Assembly (NCBI RefSeq): GCF_009911265.1
Contig: NZ_QXXA01000006.1
Coordinates: forward strand, 124,001 to 188,000
Source of the DNA: Senegalia massiliensis
GTDB lineage: Bacteria > Bacillota > Clostridia > Tissierellales > SIT17
DNA: 64,000 bases
Direction: 5' to 3'
Part shown: positions 17,463 through 25,704 of the stretch, one piece after another
Layout: every line of letters starts with the position of its first letter
Numbering within the stretch: position 1 is the first letter of the stretch
Notes under the pieces: model-generated
The model's database searches: none
Told to the model about the DNA's origin: nothing
What the model saw: only the letters and a program-made list of their open reading frames with translations
Program-made: the position numbers and the translations under genes

Positions 17463-18044
17463 CTAATAATTAATTAAATTCTTTAGAACTCCATAATCAT
17501 CTATATAGTCTATTTCAACTAATGCTCCTTCTGAAACTTTAAAATGCCATCTATCATCTATATCTAAATCAAGTAATAATGCTATAATGGTTTGAATAAC
17601 TCCACCATGAGTAACTAGCAAATATTTTCCATCTTTTTTCTTTAGAATATTTAAAAATTCTTCTACTCTTGTGTATAAATCCCTTAATGATTCTCCTTCT
17701 GGTATAGCATAATTAATATAATCAACTATCCAATTTCTCCATTCATTTGGATATAGTTTTTCTACTTGTTTATAATTTTTATTTTCAAATATACCGAAAT
17801 TTAATTCATTTATATTTTCTACTATGTCTAATTTAGTATCTATTTTTTCACTTATACTCTTAGCAATTATCTTACATCTTGTCATAGGGCTTGTATAAAT
17901 ACAATCCACATCATAATCAAAGTTATTTACTATCTTATCAAATTGATCTCTTCCTCTATCTGTATATTTAGATTCAGTTTGTCCTATATATACTTTTTTA
18001 CTATTTGCAATGGTCTCAGGATGTCTTAAAAGTATTAGTTTCAT
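17463..18044 (-). CDS. cobC: Alpha-ribazole phosphatase-like histidine phosphatase
   Basis: The 193-residue protein belongs to the histidine phosphatase family: LLRHPETIANSKKVYIGQTES with catalytic His8, SPMTRCKIIAKSI, and LVTHGGVIQTI with the second histidine. The usual RHGET is RHPET here. CobC removes the phosphate from alpha-ribazole phosphate or adenosylcobalamin phosphate in the final steps. The start follows the cobS stop with no gap. It is the last gene before the operon terminator. Confidence 0.88.
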   Translation of the reverse strand: MKLILLRHPETIANSKKVYIGQTESKYTDRGRDQFDKIVNNFDYDVDCIYTSPMTRCKIIAKSISEKIDTKLDIVENINELNFGIFENKNYKQVEKLYPNEWRNWIVDYINYAIPEGESLRDLYTRVEEFLNILKKKDGKYLLVTHGGVIQTIIALLLDLDIDDRWHFKVSEGALVEIDYIDDYGVLKNLINY

Positions 18045-18773
18045 TTAAATCCAACTCCTTAATATATAAATAGAAAATAAAAATATAATTTGTGTTATTT
18101 CAATTATAAACCCTATGGTATCTCCTGTCATCCCACCTATTTTTTTTGTTATATATCTTGTTAAATATAATGATACTAATATACAAATAACAATAGGTAG
18201 AATTGCATTAACTCCAAACAATACTACAGTTATTATACCTAAAAACACAAGTGCCAAACTAGATTCTTTTTTATTTATATTATCCATAAATATCTTACCC
18301 ATACCACTTTCTCTAGCATAATCACTAATTGAAGCTGAAAATATTGCAAGTGTTCTACTTAAAATAGGTACTAATAATATATACTTTAAATCTATATAAG
18401 AAGTTAAAGTGATATTTGATATTAGTAATATTATTATCCCAATTACACCAAATGCTCCTATCCTACTATCTTTCATTATTTCTAACATTTTCTCTTTATC
18501 TCTATTTGAAAAAATTCCATCTATTGTATCAGAAAAACCATCCAAATGAATGGCTCCTGTTATCCAAATATATATAATCCATATGATTAAAGATAATACT
18601 GGTCTATGAATAAATTTTTCTAAAAATGTAAATATAAAAAGTATAATACCTATTATCAAACCTATTATAGGTAAATATTTTATTCCTTTTTTATATTTTT
18701 CTTCTGTATATTCTACATATGGTACAGGAATCCTTGTGAAAAATGATAATAAAAGTATAAAACCTTCCATCAT
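18045..18773 (-). CDS. cobS: Adenosylcobinamide-GDP ribazoletransferase
   Basis: At 242 residues this is an integral membrane protein with several hydrophobic segments and the CobS signature HLDGFSDTIDGIFSNRDKEK, plus KDSRIGAFGVIGI and GGMTGDTIGF near the end. CobS joins GDP-cobinamide to alpha-ribazole (phosphate). It overlaps cobU by four bases. Confidence 0.96.
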   Translation of the reverse strand: MMEGFILLLSFFTRIPVPYVEYTEEKYKKGIKYLPIIGLIIGIILFIFTFLEKFIHRPVLSLIIWIIYIWITGAIHLDGFSDTIDGIFSNRDKEKMLEIMKDSRIGAFGVIGIIILLISNITLTSYIDLKYILLVPILSRTLAIFSASISDYARESGMGKIFMDNINKKESSLALVFLGIITVVLFGVNAILPIVICILVSLYLTRYITKKIGGMTGDTIGFIIEITQIIFLFSIYILRSWI

Positions 18774-19333
18774 TTTTCTCCTTTAATTTCTATAGGTATA
18801 CCAGACACTGTAAGGTACACTTTATTTGCTCTTTTTGCAATATATTGATTTACCCTACCTGCAATATCCCTAAATATACTACCTAATTTATATGAAGGTA
18901 CAATTCCCATGCCTAATTCATTTGTTACAAGTACTACATTTTTATCTTTTAATGCATCTAAAAGTATATATATTTCATTAAATATCTGATTTTCTAAAGT
19001 ATCTATTTCTTCTTCAGAAATATCATCAAAATCTATATTTTTTTCTAATATTAAATTTGAAATCATTATTGTAATACAATCTAATATAATAGTATCTGCA
19101 TATTTAAATTTATCGTCGTCTAATATAATATTAAAGTTTTTATACATTTCTATTGTATGCCAAGATTCTGGTCTTTGTTTTCTATGTTTTTTAATTCTAG
19201 ATTTCATACCTTCATCAAAAGGTATCGAAGTTGCAATATATACTACATTTTTCCCATTCTTTTTTACTATTTTTTCAGCAAAACTACTTTTTCCACTTCT
19301 AGCTCCACCTGTTACTAAAGTTAAATCACCCAT
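18770..19333 (-). CDS. cobU: Adenosylcobinamide kinase / guanylyltransferase
   Basis: The 187-residue protein has the CobU P-loop GGARSGKSSFAEK at residues 8-20, RIKKHRKQRPESWHTIE with the GMP-accepting histidine region, and VTNELGMGIVPSYKLG. It phosphorylates and guanylylates adenosylcobinamide. It overlaps cobD by eight bases and cobS by four. Confidence 0.96.
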   Translation of the reverse strand: MGDLTLVTGGARSGKSSFAEKIVKKNGKNVVYIATSIPFDEGMKSRIKKHRKQRPESWHTIEMYKNFNIILDDDKFKYADTIILDCITIMISNLILEKNIDFDDISEEEIDTLENQIFNEIYILLDALKDKNVVLVTNELGMGIVPSYKLGSIFRDIAGRVNQYIAKRANKVYLTVSGIPIEIKGEK

Positions 19334-20378
19334 TTAATTCACCTGCTTCATCTAATGATTTTAGTGCATCTAATATGAATATATTTTCTTCTCTTCTTTT
19401 TATGGCAATTCTAAAATAGGTATTATCTAAACCTACAAAGTCTTCACATGTTCTAATATAAATATCTTTTTCTAATAATAAATATTGAAGAGTAGATGCT
19501 TCAATATTTTTTAATCTACATAAAAAGAAATTTGTGTAAGTTTTATATACATTCAAATATGATATCCTTTTTAATCCTGAATATAAAAAGTCTCTTTCCT
19601 CATATAACCAAGTTAAACTTTTATAATAATATAGATCATCATCAATTATATCTTTAACTACATTTAATGCTAAACTATTTACAGCCCAAGGCTCAATATT
19701 ATCTTTCATTTTCTTTATAATATCTTTATGTGAAATGCCAAATCCTAGTCTAAGTCCAGGTATAGCATAAAATTTTGTAAGAGACCTTAATATAAAGATA
19801 TTATATTTATCTATAAATTCTATAGTGGTTTTTTCTTCTAAAAAATCTACAAAAGATTCATCTATAAATAAAAATATATTTCTTTCATCTAATATCTCTA
19901 ATAACTTTTTTAGAAAGTCATTATTGTAGAAATTCCCTGTAGGATTGTTTGGATTACACAACACAAGACAATCTATATTTTTTTCATCTAAATGGATTTT
20001 TAGCTTTTCTAAATCTATATTAAAATTATCTTTGTCTGTTTTAAAATACTCTATATTACTTCCACTAAGACTAAATGCCCTTTCATATTCATTAAAAGTA
20101 GGTTGGACTATAGATATATTTTTGAATTTTATACAACGTGAAAAAACGTATATAAGCTGTATTGCACCATTTCCAAGTATTACATTTTCACTACTAATTC
20201 CTAATTTTTTCGAAATTGCTTCTCTTTGTCTCTTTCCATCTACTTCTGGATATTTATCTATATTATCTAAAGAGCTTCTTAAACTTTCTATTACTCTTTC
20301 AGATGGACCTAATGGATTAATATTTATACTAAAATCTATTATATTTCCATCTCCATAATATCCACCATGTTTATTCAT
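19326..20378 (-). CDS. cobD: Threonine-phosphate decarboxylase
   Basis: At about 350 residues this is a class I PLP aminotransferase-like enzyme: MNKHGGYYGDGNIIDFSININPLGP at the start, CNPNNPTGNFY, FIDESFVDF, and the PLP lysine in RSLTKFYAIPGLRLGF. In the cobalamin context this is CobD, which makes aminopropanol phosphate from the PduX product. The ATG at 20378 behind GGAGGG is preferred; the longer in-frame TTG lies inside that Shine-Dalgarno. Confidence 0.92.
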   Translation of the reverse strand: MNKHGGYYGDGNIIDFSININPLGPSERVIESLRSSLDNIDKYPEVDGKRQREAISKKLGISSENVILGNGAIQLIYVFSRCIKFKNISIVQPTFNEYERAFSLSGSNIEYFKTDKDNFNIDLEKLKIHLDEKNIDCLVLCNPNNPTGNFYNNDFLKKLLEILDERNIFLFIDESFVDFLEEKTTIEFIDKYNIFILRSLTKFYAIPGLRLGFGISHKDIIKKMKDNIEPWAVNSLALNVVKDIIDDDLYYYKSLTWLYEERDFLYSGLKRISYLNVYKTYTNFFLCRLKNIEASTLQYLLLEKDIYIRTCEDFVGLDNTYFRIAIKRREENIFILDALKSLDEAGELNG

Positions 20379-20382
20379 ATAT

Positions 20383-21342
20383 CTACCCTCCAATTACAAA
20401 TACTATAACAATGAAAAATAAGGAAAATAATATTTCACTTATATACATAATATTTATAGTTCTATTTATATCTTCAATTTCTAATGTTCTATTTTTATCT
20501 CCTATAGTTGGCTTATATATTTTTTCACCGAAATAAATATTCTCCCCACCTATTTGAATATTTAATAACCCTGCTACTGCAGATTCAGGAAATCCTGCAT
20601 TTGGACTCTTATGATTAAATCTATCTCTTATAAATATTTTAAAGCCATTTTTTATATCATATTTTAATAAACCAACTAAAATCATAAAAAAACTTCCTAT
20701 TCTTGCTGGTATAAAATTTACTACATCATCTAATTTAGCTGAGAAGTACCCAATATCTTTATATTTTTTATTAGTGTAACCTACCATTGAATCAAGTGTA
20801 TTTATTGATTTATATAAAAATACAAATTGTACAGGCATTTCTACTAAAAATCCTATAAATATATAAAACAAAGGTGCTAATACTCCATCAATAGTATTCT
20901 CTGCTATAGTTTCTACTGTAGCACGTGTTATTTCATCTTCAGATAAATTTTCTGTATCACGTCCAACTAAATATGATATTAATATTCTTGCTTTTTTTAT
21001 ATCACCTTTTTTTAATACTTTATAAATTTTAATTCCTTCATCTCGTAAACATTTTGCTGCAAGGGATGTGTAAAGCAAATAAATAGTTATTACAATATTA
21101 AAAACCGGGTGAATCTTATTAGCTATAAAAAGTATAATACTAATAATTATAAAAACTATCATTAATACTAATATTAAAAGTAAAAATCCTCCTATTTTTA
21201 AATCCATTTTTGATTTTCTGATTTTATTTTCAATATATGATATTAACTTACCTATATAAACAATAGGATGTGGTATAAAATATGGGTCCCCAAATAAAAA
21301 ATCTAATATAAGAGCTAAAAAAATTATATACATTTCTATCAT
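20383..21342 (-). CDS. cbiB: Adenosylcobinamide-phosphate synthase
   Basis: The 319-residue membrane protein has LDFLFGDPYFIPHPIVYIGKLI at the N-terminus and SEDEITRATVETIAENTIDGVLAPLFY in the middle, both CbiB signatures. CbiB attaches aminopropanol phosphate to adenosylcobyric acid. It lies three bases after cbiP and just before cobD. Confidence 0.95.
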   Translation of the reverse strand: MIEMYIIFLALILDFLFGDPYFIPHPIVYIGKLISYIENKIRKSKMDLKIGGFLLLILVLMIVFIIISIILFIANKIHPVFNIVITIYLLYTSLAAKCLRDEGIKIYKVLKKGDIKKARILISYLVGRDTENLSEDEITRATVETIAENTIDGVLAPLFYIFIGFLVEMPVQFVFLYKSINTLDSMVGYTNKKYKDIGYFSAKLDDVVNFIPARIGSFFMILVGLLKYDIKNGFKIFIRDRFNHKSPNAGFPESAVAGLLNIQIGGENIYFGEKIYKPTIGDKNRTLEIEDINRTINIMYISEILFSLFFIVIVFVIGG

Positions 21343-21345
21343 TTT

Positions 21346-22803
21346 TTACAATCCCATTATTTCTTTTATTTTATCCATATCTAAATTTGTTCTAGTTAAA
21401 TCTGCTAATTTGTTATACTCACCTTGTTTTATTTCTTCAAAGCTAGTTTTATCTTTATCTTTTTCTAATCCTTTTTTTTCTAATATTTCTTCTATTATAT
21501 TTATTCTAAAATTATCATTTTCAAATATTCCATGAAGATAAGTACCATATACTGTTCCCTTATCATTTATAGCACCATCAAATCTATTTCCTTCTAATTC
21601 TATAAATGGTTTACAATTAAATCTCTCAGTTTTACCCATATGAATTTCGTATCCATTTATACTTTCACCATTAAGTTTTCCTGATACTCTTAATGTATCT
21701 TTCTTTTCATTTATAACTGTTTTAGTACTAAGAAGGCCTAGTCCATTTATTCTATCCATATTAGATTCAATATGTAATGGATCAGATATTTCTTCTCCTA
21801 ACATTTGATATCCTCCACATATACCCATAATAGGAATACCTTCTTTATGCTTTTTATATATTAATTTATCTAAATCGCTTTTTATTATATATTCCATATC
21901 TTTTATAGTGTTTTTACTTCCTGGAATTATAAGAAAATCTATATTATCAAAGTCTTCTTTTTTAGTAATATATCTTACATTTACTCTTCTTTCCATTTCT
22001 AGAGGCGTAAAATCACTAAAATTTGATACAAATGGAAGCTTAATAACTCCTATATTCACATCATTATCCACATTTTTATTAAATCTTGTAGTTACACTAT
22101 CTTCATCATCAATATCTAATTTAGTAAATGGAAGAACTCCAAGACAAGGTATATTTATTTTTTCTTCTAACATTTTTATTCCAGGATTTAATATTTCAAT
22201 ATCCCCTCTAAATTTGTTTATAATGAAGCCTTTTATTCTTTCTCTCTCTTCTGGCTCTAATAACATAATAGTTCCATAAATACTTGCAAACACGCCTCCT
22301 CTTTCTATATCTCCTACAAGTATTACAGGACTATCTACCATTTCTGCAAGTCCCATATTTACAATATCATTTTCACGTAAGTTTATTTCTGCAGGACTTC
22401 CTGCTCCTTCTATTGCTACTATATCAAATTTATCATTTAATTCATTATATGCTTTTTTAACAATTCCCTTTATATTTGGTACTTCTTTTCTATATTCAGA
22501 TGCAGTTAAAGTTCTATGAACTCTACCCATAAGTATTACTTGACTACCTACATCACTTGTAGGTTTTAAAAGTATTGGATTCATTTCAACCATTGGTTCT
22601 ATTTCTGCTGCTTCAGCTTGTACTACTTGAGCTCTACCCATTTCTTCTCCATTTTCAGTGACATATGAATTCAATGCCATATTTTGTGATTTAAATGGAG
22701 ATATACTATATCCATCTTGTTTAAATATTCTGCAAAGAGCAGCAGTAACTATACTTTTTCCTACAGAAGACCCTGTGCCTACTATCATTATATTTTTTGC
22801 CAT
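21346..22803 (-). CDS. cbiP: Cobyric acid synthase
   Basis: At 485 residues it has the N-terminal P-loop GTGSSVGKSIVTAALCRIF, FKSQNMALNSYVT, EGAGSPAEINL, and a glutamine amidotransferase domain with PIMGICGGYQMLG and the YGTYLHGIFEN end motif. CbiP amidates the b, d, e and g side chains. It overlaps the end of cbiO by 16 bases. Confidence 0.97.
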   Translation of the reverse strand: MAKNIMIVGTGSSVGKSIVTAALCRIFKQDGYSISPFKSQNMALNSYVTENGEEMGRAQVVQAEAAEIEPMVEMNPILLKPTSDVGSQVILMGRVHRTLTASEYRKEVPNIKGIVKKAYNELNDKFDIVAIEGAGSPAEINLRENDIVNMGLAEMVDSPVILVGDIERGGVFASIYGTIMLLEPEERERIKGFIINKFRGDIEILNPGIKMLEEKINIPCLGVLPFTKLDIDDEDSVTTRFNKNVDNDVNIGVIKLPFVSNFSDFTPLEMERRVNVRYITKKEDFDNIDFLIIPGSKNTIKDMEYIIKSDLDKLIYKKHKEGIPIMGICGGYQMLGEEISDPLHIESNMDRINGLGLLSTKTVINEKKDTLRVSGKLNGESINGYEIHMGKTERFNCKPFIELEGNRFDGAINDKGTVYGTYLHGIFENDNFRINIIEEILEKKGLEKDKDKTSFEEIKQGEYNKLADLTRTNLDMDKIKEIMGL

Positions 22804-23603
22804 GACTTTTCTCCTTTATAATTATAAAATTCTTTTTCATTTTCAAACAATGGTATCTCTAATTTTTTATGGACTTTAACAAGCCAAGGTTCTTTTAAAC
22901 TAGCCTTATCTAATGTTTTTTTATTTAAAAATACTTCTCTTGTTATACCAGAATCTATTATTTCACCTTTATTTAATACATATATATAATCGCAATATTC
23001 ATATATAAAATCCATATCATGACTTGATACTATTGTTTTTTTTCCATCATTAACAATACTATTCATAGTATTTATCATATTATCTGTCATTATTGGATCT
23101 AAACCAGCTAATGGTTCATCAAAAAATATTACTTTACAATCTAATGCTAAAACTCCTGCTATTGCAACACGTTTCTTTTCCCCATGGCTTAAAAAATGAA
23201 CTGGTTTATCTTTAAATTCTTCTATATTGAGTAAATTTATTATTTTATCAACTTTTATTTTTACAGTATCTTCATCAATTCCTAAGTTTCTAAGCCCAAA
23301 GGCTATATCATCATAAGTGTTAGAATAAAAAATTTGTTTATCTGCCTCTTGAAATACTATCCCTACTTCTTTTCTTAAGTTCCTTAAAAATTTTTTATTG
23401 TATTTTATTTTTTTATCATTAAATAAAACTTCACCTTTATTGGGTTTAAGATAACCTATTAGATTTAAAAAAAGAGTAGTTTTCCCAGCACCATTTCCTC
23501 CAACTATACCAATTTTATTTCCTTTATTTAAATCTATATTTATATTTTTTAATGCAACTTTTCCGTCTTCATAATTATAATTTAAATCTACTGTCTTTAA
23601 CAT
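22788..23603 (-). CDS. cbiO: Cobalt ECF transporter ATPase
   Basis: The 271-residue ABC ATPase shows Walker A GGNGAGKTTLF, Q-loop GIVFQEADKQIF, signature LSHGEKKRVAIAG and Walker B VIFFDEPLAGLD. As the only ATPase of the cbiMNQO set it would act as a homodimer energising cobalt uptake. It follows cbiQ and precedes cbiP in one transcript. Confidence 0.94.
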   Translation of the reverse strand: MLKTVDLNYNYEDGKVALKNINIDLNKGNKIGIVGGNGAGKTTLFLNLIGYLKPNKGEVLFNDKKIKYNKKFLRNLRKEVGIVFQEADKQIFYSNTYDDIAFGLRNLGIDEDTVKIKVDKIINLLNIEEFKDKPVHFLSHGEKKRVAIAGVLALDCKVIFFDEPLAGLDPIMTDNMINTMNSIVNDGKKTIVSSHDMDFIYEYCDYIYVLNKGEIIDSGITREVFLNKKTLDKASLKEPWLVKVHKKLEIPLFENEKEFYNYKGEKSWQKI

Positions 23604-23611
23604 ATATTCAC

Positions 23612-24292
23612 CTACATATAAAACCTATTGTCATAATTTTTACTTTCAAGAGAAATTATCATATCTTTATATCGTTTAATAATCCTAACAATTAATGTTC
23701 TTAAAAGTAATCCTAAAGAATTAAAACTATTTTTCATGTTTATATATCCAAACCTTAAATCTTGTGCTTTATAAATCTTAGCTATCTCTTCTAAAAGTAT
23801 AAATATAAATCTATATGTGAGCATTATAAGCTCTATTAAAAGGACTGGTATTTTATATTTTAATAATAATTTAATTAAATTATTAAAGGGTGTAGTAAGT
23901 ATTAAAAAGTAACTACAAGATATGGCTGAAAATGCTCTAGTTGTAAGGATGATAGCTTTAAGTAAGCTATCATCCCTTACAACTAGATAAAAATTAGAAA
24001 GTTTAACGCTAAAAAAAGTGTCTACATTACTATGTGAAATCGAAAAAACTAAAGCTATTAAACTTAAAATAATAAAACTCATAGGTAATAAATACATTTT
24101 AAAGTATCCTTTTATAGGTATTTGGGCAATACCTACTAAAATAACACTCATAATAATGAAAATAGATATATGAACAATATAGCTATTAGAAAATAAAGCT
24201 ATAGTAATCATCATAATAAATAAAAAAAGCTTTAAATCATCATTAAAATATCTTAATTTATTTATATATGCATATCTATCAATTATTAGCAT
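23612..24292 (-). CDS. cbiQ: Cobalt ECF transporter transmembrane (T) component
   Basis: The 226-residue membrane protein has at least four hydrophobic segments and a C-terminal cytoplasmic stretch, AQDLRFGYINMKNSFNSLG, matching the T-component coupling helix region. Its place between cbiN and cbiO identifies it as CbiQ. It overlaps cbiN by 14 bases. Confidence 0.9.
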   Translation of the reverse strand: MLIIDRYAYINKLRYFNDDLKLFLFIMMITIALFSNSYIVHISIFIIMSVILVGIAQIPIKGYFKMYLLPMSFIILSLIALVFSISHSNVDTFFSVKLSNFYLVVRDDSLLKAIILTTRAFSAISCSYFLILTTPFNNLIKLLLKYKIPVLLIELIMLTYRFIFILLEEIAKIYKAQDLRFGYINMKNSFNSLGLLLRTLIVRIIKRYKDMIISLESKNYDNRFYM

Positions 24293-24557
24293 TTTTAGCT
24301 TTACCCTTCATATAGCCTAAGAAATATGCTATTATTCCAGTACCTATAGCTCCTTGTAAGGTAAATATAAGGGTTTCAGTTTCTCCTCCTGGTGGTTCCC
24401 AAAGAGGACTAAACCAAGGAGTATAGCTTTCAGGAATAGCTTCCTCAGCTAGAGAATCAGAGCCTGCAAACTCAGAGTCTTTTATTACAAGTATTGGAAC
24501 AGCTATAAGTATTACAACTATAAATAAAAGTAATAAATTTTTATATGTTTTTTTCAT
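24279..24557 (-). CDS. cbiN: Cobalt transport accessory protein
   Basis: The small 92-residue protein has two membrane segments flanking an outer loop with [20 protein letters not shown] and [18 protein letters not shown], the usual CbiN pattern. CbiN associates with CbiM and is needed for cobalt uptake. It overlaps cbiM by 17 bases. Confidence 0.92.
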   Translation of the reverse strand: MKKTYKNLLLLFIVVILIAVPILVIKDSEFAGSDSLAEEAIPESYTPWFSPLWEPPGGETETLIFTLQGAIGTGIIAYFLGYMKGKAKNANN

Positions 24558-25266
24558 AAGCTAAAACTCCTTCCTCTTTATATCCAGCTATTAAATTATA
24601 TACAATAACACTAAGTATTCCTTCTGCTATAGCAAGCGGTATTTGAGTTATAGCAAATATAGATAAAAACTTAACTAATAATTCCATAAATCCTTCATTT
24701 GCTCCTGCATGAGCCATGGCAAGCTGAAAAGATGTAACAACATAAGTTATTAAATTTCCAAATGCAGCTGCTAGAAATATTGAAAACTCTTTTTTCCATC
24801 CAGCTTTCTGAGAAAGCTTATAAATACCAAATGCTACAAAAGGTCCTACTATTGCCATAGAAAACGTATTTGCTCCAAGTGTAGTGATTCCTCCGTGGGC
24901 AAGTAATAATGCTTGAAAAATTAGCACAATCATCCCAATTACACTCATTACAGATGGACCTAATACTATTGCTCCAAGACCTACCCCTGTAGGATGTGAT
25001 GAACTTCCTGTTATAGATGGTAATTTTAAAGCAGATAACACAAATACAAATGCCCCCATAAGTGCTATTAATATTTTTTTGTTTCCATCTTCTTTCACCA
25101 TTTTAGAAATATTCCTAAATCCTAAAATTACAAAAGGCAAACTAACAATTGTCCAAAGTCCTGCCCAAAAAGGACTTAAGTAGCCTTCCATGATATGCAT
25201 AGCATTTGCATATTTTGGCATAAACACTAATACTAAACCAAATAAAACTAGATACTTCTTTTTCAA
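24541..25266 (-). CDS. cbiM: Cobalt ECF transporter substrate-binding membrane component
   Basis: The protein of about 241 residues has a signal peptide ending before [16 protein letters not shown]; in CbiM the N-terminal Met-His of the processed protein helps bind Co2+. [16 protein letters not shown] and [17 protein letters not shown] are further family blocks. The preferred start is TTG at 25266 with GGAGGGG six bases upstream; a longer frame begins within the riboswitch terminator and is unlikely. It opens operon C behind riboswitch 3. Confidence 0.95.
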   Translation of the reverse strand: MKKKYLVLFGLVLVFMPKYANAMHIMEGYLSPFWAGLWTIVSLPFVILGFRNISKMVKEDGNKKILIALMGAFVFVLSALKLPSITGSSSHPTGVGLGAIVLGPSVMSVIGMIVLIFQALLLAHGGITTLGANTFSMAIVGPFVAFGIYKLSQKAGWKKEFSIFLAAAFGNLITYVVTSFQLAMAHAGANEGFMELLVKFLSIFAITQIPLAIAEGILSVIVYNLIAGYKEEGVLAYEKNI

Positions 25267-25285
25267 CTTTATCCCCTCCGAATAT

Positions 25286-25312
25286 TTTTTACACAATAAA
25301 AATCCTACCTCG
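25286..25312 (-). terminator. Riboswitch 3 expression-platform terminator
   Basis: ATCCTACCT and AGGTAGGAT pair around three bases (25292-25312), followed on the minus strand by a run of T, immediately before the cbiM ribosome binding site. Confidence 0.88.
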
Positions 25313-25361
25313 GAGGTAGGATAGTTTTTTAGCTAAAATATATATTATCTATAAGCTGGTA

Positions 25362-25540
25362 TATCCTTCCCTCCGAAGGCTTAATTCCCTAAATTAGGCA
25401 GGTCTCCTGGCTCGCCATCATCCTACTTTCTCTCCTTCCCATTCTAATGAATAGTGGACTTGAGATTTCGTTATGGTTACAGTAGCGGGGGCTGCAGAGG
25501 TTTCTCACCTCTTTCCCTATTAATCATAAGTATGAACCTA
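25362..25540 (-). promoter_or_regulatory. Cobalamin riboswitch 3 (upstream of cbiMNQO operon)
   Basis: The third copy of the same aptamer on the minus strand: GAGCCAGGAGACCTGCCTAA in the B12-box region, the CAGCCCCCGCTACTGTAACC core and the GGTTCATAC...GGGAAAGAGGTGAGA 5' part. It controls cobalt transport and the late cobalamin genes. Confidence 0.95.
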
Positions 25541-25571
25541 AATTTAATATTCGATTTTTATTGTTAAATAT

Positions 25572-25600
25572 ATATTATCACTTGTGAAGATAGAAGTAAA
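25572..25600 (-). promoter_or_regulatory. Sigma-A promoter for riboswitch 3 transcript
   Basis: TTTACT (25600-25595), 17-base spacer, TAATAT (25577-25572) on the minus strand, with the same position relative to the aptamer as in the other two copies. Confidence 0.7.
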
Positions 25601-25626
25601 TATATTTTTAGTTTTTATTCTGATTA

Positions 25627-25677
25627 TAAAAAAACCTATAAAATAGACCTCTCTAAAATCATCTATCTTATAGGTTT
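25627..25677 (-). terminator. Terminator after fruA
   Basis: On the minus strand, AAACCTATAAGATAGA pairs with TCTATTTTATAGGTTT across a 14-base loop, followed by a T run, downstream of fruA. Confidence 0.75.
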
Positions 25678-25704
25678 ATATTAATATAATTTATCGTTTA
25701 TCTA

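Noticed and set aside
19945-20358. 137-codon plus-strand open frame
   Set aside because: It is antisense to cobD, whose PLP motifs are clear; no independent support.
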